Shown: positions 47,618 through 57,318, counted from the stretch's first letter. The stretch is 64,000 nucleotides of DNA from Pseudomonas fluorescens (GCF_002837185.1 NZ_KZ477985.1:62001-126000); one strand, 5' to 3'. Translations and numbers: made by a program. Notes: generated by a model from the letters alone, not told the origin.

Positions 47618-48616
47618 TCATTGACTGGCGCGGTTGAATGGCTTGAGCTCGCCGGACATGACCTTGCGATAAAACGTCCAATAATCCGGCTCGATCACCT
47701 CCATGCTGGCACGAGAGCAGTCATGTAGCGTCTGGCAACGACCCATGGGCACGCTCGCCAGACTGTGGTGTGCGGTGTGCAGGTTGTTTGCATTTGTATA
47801 CCAACGGGCCAACCGGGATGCTTCGATGCTTCGGGTATTCCTGTTGAAGTTCGGTTCGGTGTAGGCATCGAGGCCGAAGTGCTCCGGTAGCTCGATCAGG
47901 TAGTGGGCGGGCTCGGCAATCAACACCATTGGGATGAGCCAGGCCAGCACAAGAAACCATGAGCCGGTCAATAAGGTGAAAACGACGGCCGCAGCAACGA
48001 TGAAAAAATACGCGCAATATTCCTGCCTCGTATGCTTTTGCGCTTTGCTGTCTTCTATGTCCTGCAATTTTGCTCCGGTGAGGCTTTTGAACATGAGCGC
48101 GCCCACGCGAATGAATCTGCCTGGATTGAGGGCCGCACTTGCCAGCTTCCAGGGGCTGTCCATGCCTTTTTCCGGGTAATTGAAAAACTCACTGTTTTGT
48201 GGAGTGCCCAGATGCCGGTGATGGCGAAGATGGTGATATTTATAGTGGGAAAAAGAGTTAAGCATGAACAGGCCGCAGATAAACCCCAACCCCCGGTTCA
48301 ACCGTTGTGATTTAAAGGCGTGTCCATGCAGCAGTTCATGTTGTAGCTCGGTAAAGTGAGCGTAAACCAACCCCAGGATGATCATGCTCAAGCTTGCGGC
48401 ATACCAGGGCAGATCAATCGTGCCATTTTCTTCCAGCAGTAGCCCGGTCATGGCGAGTGCAATGATCAATACCGCGTTGATATAAATGAGCGAGGTGCGT
48501 AGCGGTGTGCGCTTCATCAGTGTGTGTTTTAAAGTCGCATCGAGTTTCGGCGCGCCGCGGTCACTCGCTACCACGTGTTTATCGATTAAAAGCGGGTAAG
48601 TAATGCTGTCTGTCAT
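47618..48616 (-). CDS. Membrane fatty-acid-desaturase-family di-iron enzyme
   Basis: 332-residue integral-membrane protein with the three histidine boxes of the desaturase/hydroxylase superfamily: HELLHGH near residue 93, HHLRHHRH near residue 127 and HTAHH near residue 279. Four or more hydrophobic segments lie between them. Family members desaturate or hydroxylate acyl chains, but some act on amino-acid-derived natural products, such as the RtxC desaturase of rhizobitoxine synthesis. It converges on the cyclodeaminase/EamA operon in the islet. The substrate is not evident. Confidence 0.88.
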   Translation of the reverse strand: MTDSITYPLLIDKHVVASDRGAPKLDATLKHTLMKRTPLRTSLIYINAVLIIALAMTGLLLEENGTIDLPWYAASLSMIILGLVYAHFTELQHELLHGHAFKSQRLNRGLGFICGLFMLNSFSHYKYHHLRHHRHLGTPQNSEFFNYPEKGMDSPWKLASAALNPGRFIRVGALMFKSLTGAKLQDIEDSKAQKHTRQEYCAYFFIVAAAVVFTLLTGSWFLVLAWLIPMVLIAEPAHYLIELPEHFGLDAYTEPNFNRNTRSIEASRLARWYTNANNLHTAHHSLASVPMGRCQTLHDCSRASMEVIEPDYWTFYRKVMSGELKPFNRASQ

Positions 48617-48931
48617 AGATGCGCCCAGTACTCACAAGAGGCCTTGTTTTCCTGCTCCTTCGATTGGTTTAAAAGACCTCAAGGTTTTATTTGAAGGTGA
48701 CAGCGGCTGCAATGGAGTAATACTACGGCTGGTATTAGTTTCTCTATCGATCCATAGCGCAATGCGGTGCCGGCTTTTTCACGTGCCTGCCTCTAACTCG
48801 TTACTCGGCAACTCGAACGTTGGCGATGTAGACTGACCACCCGGCAATGACTCTGGAAACGAGGCGTTTATGCGCAGGATCAACGCAGCCAGGCCCGTGA
48901 CAGGTCGCGAGGCGGTGAGGCAGGTGAAACG
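48617..48931. other. Intergenic stretch at the right edge of the islet
   Basis: 315 bases without a convincing gene. The left part is AT-rich and probably holds the desaturase promoter; the right part, from about 48850, returns to core GC and holds the leader of the permease gene. No attachment site, tRNA fragment or transposon end was seen. Confidence 0.5.
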
Positions 48932-49621
48932 GTGATCGGCGCGGCGGTGCTGGCGCCGCAAACGCTCGGCATCGGCTGGTTGTTGTATGCCCCGGTGGTG
49001 ATCTGGGCGATTTTGCGTGCGCCCTGGATCGAACTGTTTGCTGATCGACGGCGCCAGCATTTGCTGTTCGGCACGGTGTTCGCGCTGTTCATGTTGTGGC
49101 TGGTGCGACGGGATTTCGATACGGGGGTGTCCTACCACTTTATCGGCATGACCGCAGTGACCCTGTTGCTGGATTGGCCGCTGGCAATCGTTGGTGGGTT
49201 TGTCGCGCAGTCGGGGTTGGTATGGCTGGGGCGGCAGGACCTCGCCGCTGTCGGCATCAATGGTCTGTTGCTGATTGGTCTTCCGGTACTCATTACCGAG
49301 TTTTGCGCGCGACTTGTGGAGCGGGCGCAACCGCGAAACCCCTTTGTGTATATCTTCTGTTCCGGCTTTTTCGCTGCGGCGCTGTCGGCATTGCTTTGCC
49401 TGTTGGTCGGGCTGGGGCTGCTGTGGTTGGACGGGCGATTTGCGATGCCGCAATGGCTGGGCGATTTTGTCGGCTACCTGTGGCTGATCATCTTTCCCGA
49501 AGCCTTTATCAACGGCATGGTGATCAGTGCCCTGGTGGTGTTCTGCCCTGAATGGCTGGAGACTTTCAACCGCACCCGCTACCTCTCGGCGCCGTGGAAA
49601 GACGACGATTCGCGGCGTTGA
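48932..49621 (+). CDS. CbiM-like energy-coupling factor transporter permease
   Basis: 229-residue polytopic membrane protein with 6 to 7 hydrophobic segments. The opening VIGAAVLAPQTLGIGWLLYA and the run SYHFIGMTAVTLLLDWPLAI, with FPEAFINGMVISAL near the end, fit the CbiM / ECF permease family, normally part of cobalt or nickel uptake. No ATPase or T component lies nearby. The GTG start follows AGGTGAAAC; no better ATG is in frame. It appears to be the first core gene after the islet. Confidence 0.82.
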   Translation: MIGAAVLAPQTLGIGWLLYAPVVIWAILRAPWIELFADRRRQHLLFGTVFALFMLWLVRRDFDTGVSYHFIGMTAVTLLLDWPLAIVGGFVAQSGLVWLGRQDLAAVGINGLLLIGLPVLITEFCARLVERAQPRNPFVYIFCSGFFAAALSALLCLLVGLGLLWLDGRFAMPQWLGDFVGYLWLIIFPEAFINGMVISALVVFCPEWLETFNRTRYLSAPWKDDDSRR

Positions 49622-49684
49622 TCCAGATCAAAGAGCGCATGAGTGCACAGGCCCATGCTCTGCGAAACTTCAGGAGCACCAATC

Positions 49685-49900
49685 ATGAGTGTGTACGAAT
49701 GGGCACGGCAGGAGTTGCGCAGAAGCCAGGATGCAGCGCAGGAAATCGGTTTTGATCCGGGCTTGACCCTGCGCGCCATGCTCAGCGCGGTGGTGCAGCA
49801 GAGCAAGGGCGTTCGCAGCTTTGAAGACTTGGCCGACGAGTTGCAATACCTTGCGGAAAACCTCGACGACCAGCAGGCGTACGCCTTTATGCGGCCTTAA
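49685..49900 (+). CDS. Conserved hypothetical protein
   Basis: 71 residues: [20 protein letters not shown], then [20 protein letters not shown], and a C-terminus [20 protein letters not shown]. It is wholly helical and acidic and not recognised as a named family. AGGAG lies upstream of the ATG. It converges on yacG with a 4-base overlap. Confidence 0.75.
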   Translation: MSVYEWARQELRRSQDAAQEIGFDPGLTLRAMLSAVVQQSKGVRSFEDLADELQYLAENLDDQQAYAFMRP

Positions 49901-50097
49901 TGGCGCGGCGGCAGGTCTTCGGAAAACAACTCGTCTTCGGCGTCCGGGGCCACCGGGATTTTGTGTTCTTCAGCGGCCCAGGCACCCAGGTCGATGAGTT
50001 TGCAACGGTCCGAGCAGAACGGCCGGTTGAGGTTGGTCGCTTTCCATTCCACGGGTGCGCCGCAGGTTGGGCAATCGACGGTCAAGGGTTGGCTCAT
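49897..50097 (-). CDS. yacG: DNA gyrase inhibitor YacG
   Basis: 66-residue zinc protein that binds GyrB and inhibits DNA gyrase. The zinc ligands are [10 protein letters not shown] and [14 protein letters not shown], both classic YacG motifs. It ends a pilC-pilD-coaE-yacG operon and overlaps coaE by 4 bases. Confidence 0.94.
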   Translation of the reverse strand: MSQPLTVDCPTCGAPVEWKATNLNRPFCSDRCKLIDLGAWAAEEHKIPVAPDAEDELFSEDLPPRH

Positions 50098-50717
50098 GAT
50101 CGGCCTCCACGCAAAGTAAGGTAAAAGTGGTGCAGTCGCTCGACCTCGCCGTGCAGCCAGGCAAGGTCCTGGTCATTGACCAGTACGTCATCGGCATGGT
50201 TCAGGCGGTCTTCGCGGCTCGACTGGGCTTTGAGAATGGCCTGCACCTGTGGCTCGCTGATGCCGTCGCGCTGCAGGGTACGCTGAATCTGCAGTGATTG
50301 CGGCACGTCGATCACCAGGATGCGTTGGGTCATGCTGTATTGGCCGGACTCGATCAGCAGCGGTGACACCAGAATCGCGTAAGGCGACTGGGCGCGTGCC
50401 AGGTGATCGCGAATTTCGTCAGCGATCAGCGGGTGCAACAGGCCTTCGAGCCAGCGACGTTCTTCGGGTACTTCAAAAATCAATTTGCGCAACGCGGCGC
50501 GGTCCAGTTGGCCGTCCGCCTGCAGCACACCGCTGCCGAAATGCTCGGCAATGCGCGCCAGCGCCGGCCGGCCGGGCTCGACCACCCAGCGGGCGGCATG
50601 ATCGGCGTCGACCAGGTCGACACCCAGCTTGGTGAAGTGCTCGGCTGCAGCGCTTTTACCGCTGCCGATACCGCCGGTGAGGCCGAGAATCCAGGGTGTT
50701 GCAACAGGAGTGGTCAT
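50094..50717 (-). CDS. coaE: Dephospho-CoA kinase
   Basis: 207-residue kinase for the last step of coenzyme A synthesis. The P-loop is [18 protein letters not shown], followed by [17 protein letters not shown], and [28 protein letters not shown] are conserved. The start [10 protein letters not shown] overlaps the pilD stop by 4 bases. A much longer upstream frame runs through pilD and is spurious. Confidence 0.95.
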   Translation of the reverse strand: MTTPVATPWILGLTGGIGSGKSAAAEHFTKLGVDLVDADHAARWVVEPGRPALARIAEHFGSGVLQADGQLDRAALRKLIFEVPEERRWLEGLLHPLIADEIRDHLARAQSPYAILVSPLLIESGQYSMTQRILVIDVPQSLQIQRTLQRDGISEPQVQAILKAQSSREDRLNHADDVLVNDQDLAWLHGEVERLHHFYLTLRGGRS

Positions 50718-51580
50718 GTGAAACCGACAGACTGCAAATAGAAGTCGGTTATTTGACCACCCCAGAGCAATGCAATCCAGCCGGCAATTGCCAGGCAGGG
50801 TCCAAATGGGATGGGTGCCGACACGTGCGTCTTGCGCCAGCGCATCAGCAGCAGCCCGGCAGACACGCCGAGCAGTGACGCCATCAGCAGCGTCATCGGC
50901 AGTATCTGCCAGCCGCCCCAGGCACCTAACAGCGCCAATAGCTTGAAGTCGCCATGGCCCATGCCATCCTTGCCGGTGACCAGCTTGAACAGCCAGAACA
51001 CGCTCCACAGGCTCATGTAGCCCAGCACCGCGCCCCATAACGCATCGGGCAATGTTACGAGCAGGCCCAGGCTGTTGAGGACAAGCCCCAACCATAGCAA
51101 CGGCAGCACCATGGCATCCGGCAGCAGTTGATGATCCACATCGATCAGGCTCATGCCCAGCAGCCCCCAACTCAGCAGTATCACCGCACCCGCCTGCCAG
51201 CCAAAGCCGTAGTGCCAGGCAACGGTGGCGGATATCAGCGCACATGCCAGTTCGGTGAGGGGGTAGCGCGCGCTGATGGTTGCACGGCAGTGGGTGCAAC
51301 GTCCCTTGAGCATCAGGTAGCTGAGCAGGGGGATATTCTCCCAGGGGCGAATCGGCTGGTCGCAGTGTGGACAGCACGAATTCGGGCGCATCAGGTTATA
51401 GACCGGCCCCGCTGGCGCAGCAGGCAGGCCGAGGATCTCATGGGCCTGGGCGCGCCATTCGCGCTCGAGCATCTTGGGCAGGCGCCATACCAGCACATTG
51501 AGAAAACTGCCAACGATCAGGCCCAGCACCAGCGCCATGCCGACAAATGCCCAGGGCTGCTCGCCCAGCAACGCGCTCAA
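50714..51580 (-). CDS. pilD: Type IV prepilin peptidase / methyltransferase PilD
   Basis: 288-residue polytopic inner-membrane enzyme that cleaves and N-methylates prepilins and type II secretion pseudopilins. A cytoplasmic zinc tetrad is visible ([12 protein letters not shown] and later CTHC). The catalytic aspartates lie in [14 protein letters not shown] and [16 protein letters not shown]. About eight hydrophobic segments are present. It overlaps pilC by 4 bases. It should process the pilins at 31-34 kb and pilA. Confidence 0.95.
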   Translation of the reverse strand: MSALLGEQPWAFVGMALVLGLIVGSFLNVLVWRLPKMLEREWRAQAHEILGLPAAPAGPVYNLMRPNSCCPHCDQPIRPWENIPLLSYLMLKGRCTHCRATISARYPLTELACALISATVAWHYGFGWQAGAVILLSWGLLGMSLIDVDHQLLPDAMVLPLLWLGLVLNSLGLLVTLPDALWGAVLGYMSLWSVFWLFKLVTGKDGMGHGDFKLLALLGAWGGWQILPMTLLMASLLGVSAGLLLMRWRKTHVSAPIPFGPCLAIAGWIALLWGGQITDFYLQSVGFT

Positions 51581-52785
51581 AATGCCGAACCGAGTTGAAA
51601 CACCGGCAGGTACATTGCAATCACCAACGCGCCGACGATGCTCCCCAGTACTACCATGATCAGCGGTTCCATCAAGCTGGTGAGGTTATCGACGAGGGTC
51701 TCTACGTCGGCCTCGTAATGGTCCGCGACTCTTTCCAGCATGTGGTCCAGGGTGCCGGACTCTTCGCCGATTGCCGTCATCTGGATCGCCATGCCTGGAA
51801 ACAGGCCGCTGGCGGCCATGGACTGATTCAACTGCATGCCTGTGGATACATCGTGGCGCATATGTTCGATTGCCTGTTTGAAAGGGTCATTGCCGACGGC
51901 GCCGGCCACTGAGCCGAGCGCCTGCACCAGGGGAACACCTGCTGCAAAGGTGGTTGAAAGCGTGCGGGCGTAGCGGGCGACGGCAGCTTTGTTCATTAGT
52001 TTGCCTGCCAGGGGTACTTTCAACAAACCTGCCTGCAGCCGGTAGCGAAACTGCGCAGAACCACGGTAGGCGTGGCGCAGCCCGCCGATGGCCGTGCCCA
52101 GGCCCAGCACCAGTATCCACCAGGCCCGTTGCAGAAAATCGGAGAGGGCGATGACCCCCAGGGTAAAACCGGGCAATTGACTGTCGACTCCGGCGAACAG
52201 GTGCTGGAACTGCGGCACCACCTGTATCAACAACACTGCGCTGACGAGGCCGGCCACCACCAGCACTGCAAGAGGGTAGGTCAGGGCTTTTTTGATTCTG
52301 GTTTTGAGGCGTTGGCTTTTTTCCAGCTGAATGGCCACGCGCTCCAGCAGTGTTTCCAGGGCTCCGGCCTGTTCACCGGCGGCAATCAGGTGGCAGTACA
52401 GGTCATCGAAGTAAAGGGGGTATTGGCGCAGCGTGCTGGTCAGGCTGTTACCGGCGGCGACGTGTTGCTTCAGCCCCTTGACCAGCTCGCGCAGTGGGCG
52501 GTTTTCGACGCCCTCGCTGATGATGTCGAAGGCTTGCAGCAGCGGGATACCGGCCTTCAACAGCGTCGCCAGCTGGCGGGTGAACAGCGCGATATCCGCC
52601 GGCAGTATCGGCGCCGCCAGGCTTGGCAGGCCTGACGATTGCTTGCGCACATGTTCGGGGCAGATTCCTTGCTGGCGCAGTCGTGCCTTGATCCATGCAG
52701 GGTCATGCCCCGAGATTTTCCCGCACACCCTGCGGCCGTTGCGGTTGATGCCCTGCCAGGCATAGATCGTCGAGGTGTCGTTCAT
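51577..52785 (-). CDS. pilC: Type IV pilus inner-membrane platform protein PilC
   Basis: 402-residue GspF/PilC family platform protein with two related halves (FTRQLATLLKAGIPLLQAFD and ARTLSTTFAAGVPLVQALGS) and three transmembrane segments. The C-terminus SLMEPLIMVVLGSIVGALVI is conserved. The start MNDTSTIYAW was chosen over five further upstream codons. It diverges from pilA; the expected ATPase gene pilB is missing between them. Confidence 0.94.
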   Translation of the reverse strand: MNDTSTIYAWQGINRNGRRVCGKISGHDPAWIKARLRQQGICPEHVRKQSSGLPSLAAPILPADIALFTRQLATLLKAGIPLLQAFDIISEGVENRPLRELVKGLKQHVAAGNSLTSTLRQYPLYFDDLYCHLIAAGEQAGALETLLERVAIQLEKSQRLKTRIKKALTYPLAVLVVAGLVSAVLLIQVVPQFQHLFAGVDSQLPGFTLGVIALSDFLQRAWWILVLGLGTAIGGLRHAYRGSAQFRYRLQAGLLKVPLAGKLMNKAAVARYARTLSTTFAAGVPLVQALGSVAGAVGNDPFKQAIEHMRHDVSTGMQLNQSMAASGLFPGMAIQMTAIGEESGTLDHMLERVADHYEADVETLVDNLTSLMEPLIMVVLGSIVGALVIAMYLPVFQLGSAF

Positions 52786-52881
52786 GTCGCGTTCGCACAT
52801 GCAGATTAAGAATTTACAGCTTAGCCAGCGGGCGGATACAGGCAGGCGGGTGTTGGGCGATAAAATGTCAGATTGTGCTTC

Positions 52882-52896
52882 TGGTATGCGATTGGC
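52882..52896 (+). promoter_or_regulatory. Possible degenerate sigma-54 promoter of pilA
   Basis: TGGTATGCGATTGGC keeps the GG-N10-GC spacing of an RpoN promoter and differs from the TGGCAC/TTGC consensus at several bases. pilA of P. aeruginosa uses RpoN with PilR. It lies about 90 bases before the pilin start. Weak evidence. Confidence 0.3.
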
Positions 52897-52983
52897 CGCT
52901 CAGGGATGAGTACACTGGCGCCGCTGCACAATACGGGGCGCAGGATGCGCCTTGTCATGGTTCTATTCTGGAGAGTGAAAGTG

Positions 52984-53397
52984 ATGCGTCAGAAAGGCTT
53001 TACCTTGATCGAGTTGTTGATCGTCGTGGCAATCATCGGCATTTTGGCCACGATTGGCTTGCCCATGTACACCAAGCACCAGGCCAAGGCCAAGTTCACG
53101 GCGGGGTTGGCCGAAATCAGCGCGTTGAAGGCCGGCTACGAAGATGTCATTAACCAGGGCGCTGTGCCCACGGTGCCGTTGATTGGCGGCAAGAGTCCCA
53201 CTGCCAATTGCAAGGTCGATGTGACAGCAGATGTCACCACGGGCAGCGGCTCCATCAGCTGTGAAATCCTTGATGCACCTGCGCCCGTACTGGGCAAGAC
53301 CATCACCTTGACGCGCAGCGCCACCAGCGGCTGGACCTGTGTCACCACGGCCGAGGCGCAATACGTCGCCAAGGGTTGTGGCGCCAACGGCGCATGA
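52984..53397 (+). CDS. pilA: Type IV major pilin PilA
   Basis: 137-residue type IVa pilin. The leader MRQKG is followed by FTLIELLIVVAIIGILATIG with Glu at +5. The C-terminal part has cysteines in SCEIL, GWTCVTT and KGCGANG, forming the usual disulfide region. The ATG is preceded by GGAGAGTGAAAGTG. A tRNA-Thr gene follows, as in P. aeruginosa, where this junction is variable between strains. Confidence 0.92.
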   Translation: MRQKGFTLIELLIVVAIIGILATIGLPMYTKHQAKAKFTAGLAEISALKAGYEDVINQGAVPTVPLIGGKSPTANCKVDVTADVTTGSGSISCEILDAPAPVLGKTITLTRSATSGWTCVTTAEAQYVAKGCGANGA

Positions 53398-53461
53398 CGG
53401 CTGCCGGGCGGTGAGCGAGCCGGTTGCCGCATGCCCAATGCGGTGCTAGCTTTAGCCCACT

Positions 53462-53537
53462 GCCCGTGTAGCTCAGCCGGTAGAGCAGCGCACTCGTAAC
53501 GCGAAGGTCGCAGGTTCGATTCCTGTCTCGGGCACCA
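53462..53537 (+). tRNA. tRNA-Thr (CGT)
   Basis: 76 bases including CCA. The acceptor stem GCCCGTG pairs with CTCGGGC apart from one T-T mismatch; the D-arm is TAGCTCAGCCGGTAGAGCA; the anticodon is CGT at 53495-53497; the T-arm is GGTTCGATTCC. It lies 64 bases after pilA. Confidence 0.95.
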
Positions 53538-53697
53538 AGGCAACACTGTTTCAAAGGCATGTTTCAAAGGCACTGTTTTCAGATGATCCACAGAATGGTT
53601 CTGAAGGCCAGACGAGCCGGTATTCGCGCCTGCTCTTTGTATCTGCGCAACCTTGATGACCCAGATGCATCCCCATTCCTCGATCTAAGAGAACGAC

Positions 53698-54003
53698 ATG
53701 ACCACGACTGAGATGACCCAGGAAGCACGGCACGAAGAAGCGCTCAAGAAGTATCTTGATGATATGCCGCAGCTTAAAGAAGAGATCAAGGACCTGAGCG
53801 CTGACGACCAGCGTGATCAGATTCAGTGGGCATTCGAGGACGAGGCGGAGAGCCAGAACCTCCAGCCTTGGGAACTGACCCTCAAGTACACCTCTACCCC
53901 GGAAGAGTTCGAAGTCGCACGCCTGGTCTTGCACAAGGAGGCCGCCGAAGTGCTGGGTGTCGAATGGGAAGAGTACTGCGAGATGAATAATCTTGTAGTT
54001 TGA
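53698..54003 (+). CDS. Conserved hypothetical protein (DUF6388-like)
   Basis: 101 residues, strongly acidic and helical: MTTTEMTQEARHEEALKKYL, then DDQRDQIQWAFEDEAESQNL, and the C-terminus VLGVEWEEYCEMNNL. It resembles DUF6388, a pseudomonad family of unknown function, though the assignment is from memory of the pattern. AAGAGAACG precedes the ATG. A lone gene between tRNA-Thr and nadC. Confidence 0.75.
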   Translation: MTTTEMTQEARHEEALKKYLDDMPQLKEEIKDLSADDQRDQIQWAFEDEAESQNLQPWELTLKYTSTPEEFEVARLVLHKEAAEVLGVEWEEYCEMNNLVV

Positions 54004-54007
54004 GATC

Positions 54008-54068
54008 AGCTTCAAGCTTCAAGCCGCAAGGGACGCGACACCCTCTTGCAGCTTGCAGCTTGCAGCTG
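54008..54068. repeat. AGCTT-rich imperfect palindrome between the DUF6388-like gene and nadC
   Basis: AGCTTCAAGCTTCAAGCCGC on the left and GCAGCTTGCAGCTTGCAGCT on the right form a loose inverted repeat. The same AGCTTG/CAAGCT words flank the four-helix-bundle gene near 16.4-16.8 kb. It lies between two convergent genes and may act as a terminator. Confidence 0.6.
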
Positions 54069-54069
54069 C

Positions 54070-54918
54070 TCAAATACTCAACCGCATCGACAAATCCACA
54101 GCCTTCACATCCTTGGTCAGCGCACCAATGGAGATGTAGTCCACGCCCGTCTCGGCGATGGGCAGCAGGGTACTTTCATTGATCCCGCCGCTGGCTTCCA
54201 GACTGGCCTTGCCTGCGTTCAACCGCACGGCTTCGCGCATGTCGTCCAGGCTCAGTTCATCGAGCATGATGATGTCGGCGCCCGCCGCCAATGCTTCGCG
54301 CAACTCCTGCAGGCTTTCCACTTCGACCTCCACCGGCTTGCCCGGGGCGATTTTGTGGGCCGCGCTGATGGCCTGGGCAATGCCCCCGCATGCGGCGATA
54401 TGGTTTTCCTTGATCAGGAAGGCGTCATACAGCCCGATGCGATGATTGTGGCAACCGCCGCAGGTCACTGCGTATTTCTGCGCCAGGCGCAGGCCCGGCA
54501 ACGTCTTGCGAGTGTCCAGCAGCTTGACCTGGGTGCTGGCGACGAAATCCGCCAGGTATCGGGCACGGGTGGCGACGCCTGACAGCATCTGCAGGAAATT
54601 CAGCGCACTGCGTTCACCGGTGAGCAGCGAACGCGCCGGCCCTTCAAGGTGAAACAGCGGCTGGTTGGGGCTGACACGTTCACCATCGGCCACTTGCCAA
54701 TGCACGGCGACGCGGGGGTCCAGTTGGCGGAAGACCGTATCCACCCAGGCGGTCCCGGCAATAACGGCCGCATCGCGGGTAATGATCGTGGCCTTGGCCA
54801 GCCGTTCGGCCGGGATCAGCTGTGCGGTGATATCACCACTGCCGACGTCTTCCAGCAGTGCGCGGCGCACGTTGGCTTCGATTTCAGCGGCGAGGTCGGC
54901 AAGACGCAGGTTCGGCAT
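54070..54918 (-). CDS. nadC: Quinolinate phosphoribosyltransferase (carboxylating)
   Basis: 282-residue enzyme making nicotinate mononucleotide from quinolinate in NAD synthesis. Visible blocks are [68 protein letters not shown] and [12 protein letters not shown]. The start [10 protein letters not shown] is the conserved one; 22 further in-frame codons upstream are not. It diverges from the DUF1631 gene. Confidence 0.96.
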   Translation of the reverse strand: MPNLRLADLAAEIEANVRRALLEDVGSGDITAQLIPAERLAKATIITRDAAVIAGTAWVDTVFRQLDPRVAVHWQVADGERVSPNQPLFHLEGPARSLLTGERSALNFLQMLSGVATRARYLADFVASTQVKLLDTRKTLPGLRLAQKYAVTCGGCHNHRIGLYDAFLIKENHIAACGGIAQAISAAHKIAPGKPVEVEVESLQELREALAAGADIIMLDELSLDDMREAVRLNAGKASLEASGGINESTLLPIAETGVDYISIGALTKDVKAVDLSMRLSI

Positions 54919-55161
54919 AACAGTCTCCACAGACAAAGTGCCGCGATTATAGGGGCTGTGTGGACTGGAACCCAGACTCGTCACTCATTTACCGCGCAGG
55001 GCAGAGTTTACTGGCGCAACGGCCCTGATTTGCCGATAATCTCGCGCCTTGCGATTGGCGTCATAGCTTTGACGTCCTGATGGTGGCCGGTACTCGCAGC
55101 GCCCAGCAGGCCTGCTTCCGTTCCTTGCCCATCTCAACACCCGCCGTTTCAGGAGGCCAGG

Positions 55162-57318
55162 ATGCACAATGACGGGAAGGTGGTGCCTATCAAACAGGCA
55201 CAGGCCACGCCATCGCCGCTCGCACGTCTACCGGTGGTGGTGCTGCAGGTGCGTGACAAAGCGGCGCAGCAGTTGCAACAGGGATTGCAGGAACTGTTCG
55301 ATAACGCCGACGACACCCTGTTTGAAATGGCCGACAAGGCCCGCAGCACGGTTGACCAGCATATTTTCTTTCAGGCCATGCGCGACCTGCGCCTCAAGCG
55401 CAAGAACTTCGAGCGCGTGCTCATGGAGCAACTGTTTGCCGCCTTCGCCAATCTGAGCCAGGTCGATAGCGGCGGGTTGCATCCGGTGCCTGTGGTGTCC
55501 TATGAGATGGCCGGCGCTACCCGGGCTGATGACCGGGAAAAGGCCGTGGCACTGGAGGCAATGCTCGGTCGGGTACGGCACCGTGATGGCCTGGCGCTCG
55601 GGCAACTGAGCGCGCGCTTGAGTGAAGTGTTGGGCAGGCCTTTGACCGACCATGAGAACCCTCTGGGCCCTGCACGGCTTTGCCAGTTTTTTCTGCAGGC
55701 GGGCCGCAGCCTGGGGGTGGAGATCCGGGTCAAGCTGATCATGCTCAAGCTCTTCGAGAAATACGTGCTCAGCGATGCCGACCAACTCTATGGCGAAGCC
55801 AATCAACTGCTGGTTGCCACCGGGGTCCTGCCTGAACTCAAGAGCGTGCCCTCCCGTCGTGCGGGTGGACGCGCGTCGCGTGAGCTTCAGCACCAGGCTC
55901 GTCCGCCGGCCACCGACCCTCCTTGTGACGAAAGCGGCCAGCAAGCCTTTACCGCCTTGCAAGCCTTGCTGGTGGCGGTGCGCGGCAGCGTCGCGCCGAC
56001 CCTTGAAGCCAGTGCGCAACCGCAACCCATCGCCAGCCGAGACCTGCTGCGCCTGCTGTCGCATTTGCAGCAATACGTACCGGAGCCTGGGGCTGAGGAC
56101 GATTTCGACCTGCGCAACCAGCTCGAACAGTTGCTGACCCGAGTCAGCGTCAAGAGCGGCAAGTCGCGGGTGGTGGAGGCGGCTGACGAGGATGTGATCA
56201 ACCTTGTCGCGCTGCTTTTTGAGTTCATCCTCAATGACGCCAGTGTGCCCCACGCCTTCAAAGCCCTGATCGCTCGCTTGCAGATCCCGATACTGAAAGT
56301 CGCCCTGCTGGACAAGAGCCTGTTCAGTTACCCCGGGCACCCGGCACGCCGCTTGCTCAATCAGATCGCCAGTGCCGCCATGGGTTGCAGCCCGCATAAT
56401 GGCTATCAGAACGACAGCCTGTACCTGCGTATCGAGCAGGTCATCCAGCGCTTGTTGAATGAGTTCGTCGAAGATCCGGCGATTTTTTCGCAGTTACTGG
56501 CGCCATTCAGCACGTTCATCAATGAAGAGCAGCAGCGCAGTGCGTTGCTCGAACAGCACACCCGTGACGTCGAGGAAGGGCGCCTGCGTACCGAGGTCGC
56601 GCGCCAGCGCGTGGCACAAGCGCTGAACCGGCGGTTATCGGGCAAGGTCCTGCCGCCATTCGTGGTGCAGTTTCTGCAACACACCTGGAGCCAGGTGCTG
56701 TTGCTGGCCAATCTCAAGCACGGCGAACACTCGGTGCAGTGGCAGGCCGGGCTGCGCACCATGGATGAATTGATCTGGAGCGTCGGCCTGCACGAAGACA
56801 CCGAGGCGGGCCGGCATCTGCTGGAGCAATTGCCAGGGTTGCTCAAGTCGTTGCGCGCCGGGTTGGCCGGTGCGGCGTTCGATCCTTTCAGCACTCGGGA
56901 ATTTTTTTTACGATTGCAGACCGTACATGTTCAAACATGCGAAGGCGAGGGCGACGACGGGCTGATTGAAGTCCGCGAGCCCTTCGTTCTCGGCACCCAA
57001 CTGTCGGACGCCATCGAAGCCTGGCCGCATGATGACCCGGACCTGCTCAAGGTTCGCCCATTACGGGTCGGTGGTTGGGTGGAGTTCCAGCAGGACGACG
57101 ACACGATATTGCGGTGCAAGCTCACGGCGATCATGGCGCCGAACCATCGTTATATTTTCGTCAGCCGCACGGGGCTCAAGGTCCTGGAGCAAACCCCCGG
57201 GCAATTGGCTGCGGCTTTTAAGCGCGGCGCCCTGCGCAGCCTGGACGAGGGTTTGCTGTTCGACCGCGCGCTGGCGGCGGTGATTGGCAACCTGCGTCAA
57301 CTCAATCGCGGCAAGTGA
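55162..57318 (+). CDS. DUF1631 family protein
   Basis: 718-residue cytoplasmic protein conserved in pseudomonads. The N-terminal part is helical (MHNDGKVVPIKQAQA, then a QQLQQGLQELFDNADDTLFE helix), the middle is rich in Arg and Leu, and the C-terminal 90 residues (LRVGGWVEFQQDDDTILRCK) look like a small beta domain reminiscent of PilZ folds. DUF1631 has no assigned reaction. It lies between nadC and ampD in the same order as in P. aeruginosa. Confidence 0.88.
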   Translation: MHNDGKVVPIKQAQATPSPLARLPVVVLQVRDKAAQQLQQGLQELFDNADDTLFEMADKARSTVDQHIFFQAMRDLRLKRKNFERVLMEQLFAAFANLSQVDSGGLHPVPVVSYEMAGATRADDREKAVALEAMLGRVRHRDGLALGQLSARLSEVLGRPLTDHENPLGPARLCQFFLQAGRSLGVEIRVKLIMLKLFEKYVLSDADQLYGEANQLLVATGVLPELKSVPSRRAGGRASRELQHQARPPATDPPCDESGQQAFTALQALLVAVRGSVAPTLEASAQPQPIASRDLLRLLSHLQQYVPEPGAEDDFDLRNQLEQLLTRVSVKSGKSRVVEAADEDVINLVALLFEFILNDASVPHAFKALIARLQIPILKVALLDKSLFSYPGHPARRLLNQIASAAMGCSPHNGYQNDSLYLRIEQVIQRLLNEFVEDPAIFSQLLAPFSTFINEEQQRSALLEQHTRDVEEGRLRTEVARQRVAQALNRRLSGKVLPPFVVQFLQHTWSQVLLLANLKHGEHSVQWQAGLRTMDELIWSVGLHEDTEAGRHLLEQLPGLLKSLRAGLAGAAFDPFSTREFFLRLQTVHVQTCEGEGDDGLIEVREPFVLGTQLSDAIEAWPHDDPDLLKVRPLRVGGWVEFQQDDDTILRCKLTAIMAPNHRYIFVSRTGLKVLEQTPGQLAAAFKRGALRSLDEGLLFDRALAAVIGNLRQLNRGK

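Noticed and set aside
52910..52930. TGGCGC-type sigma-54 element near 52917
   Set aside because: The GG and GC are only 7 bases apart instead of 10, so the spacing is wrong.
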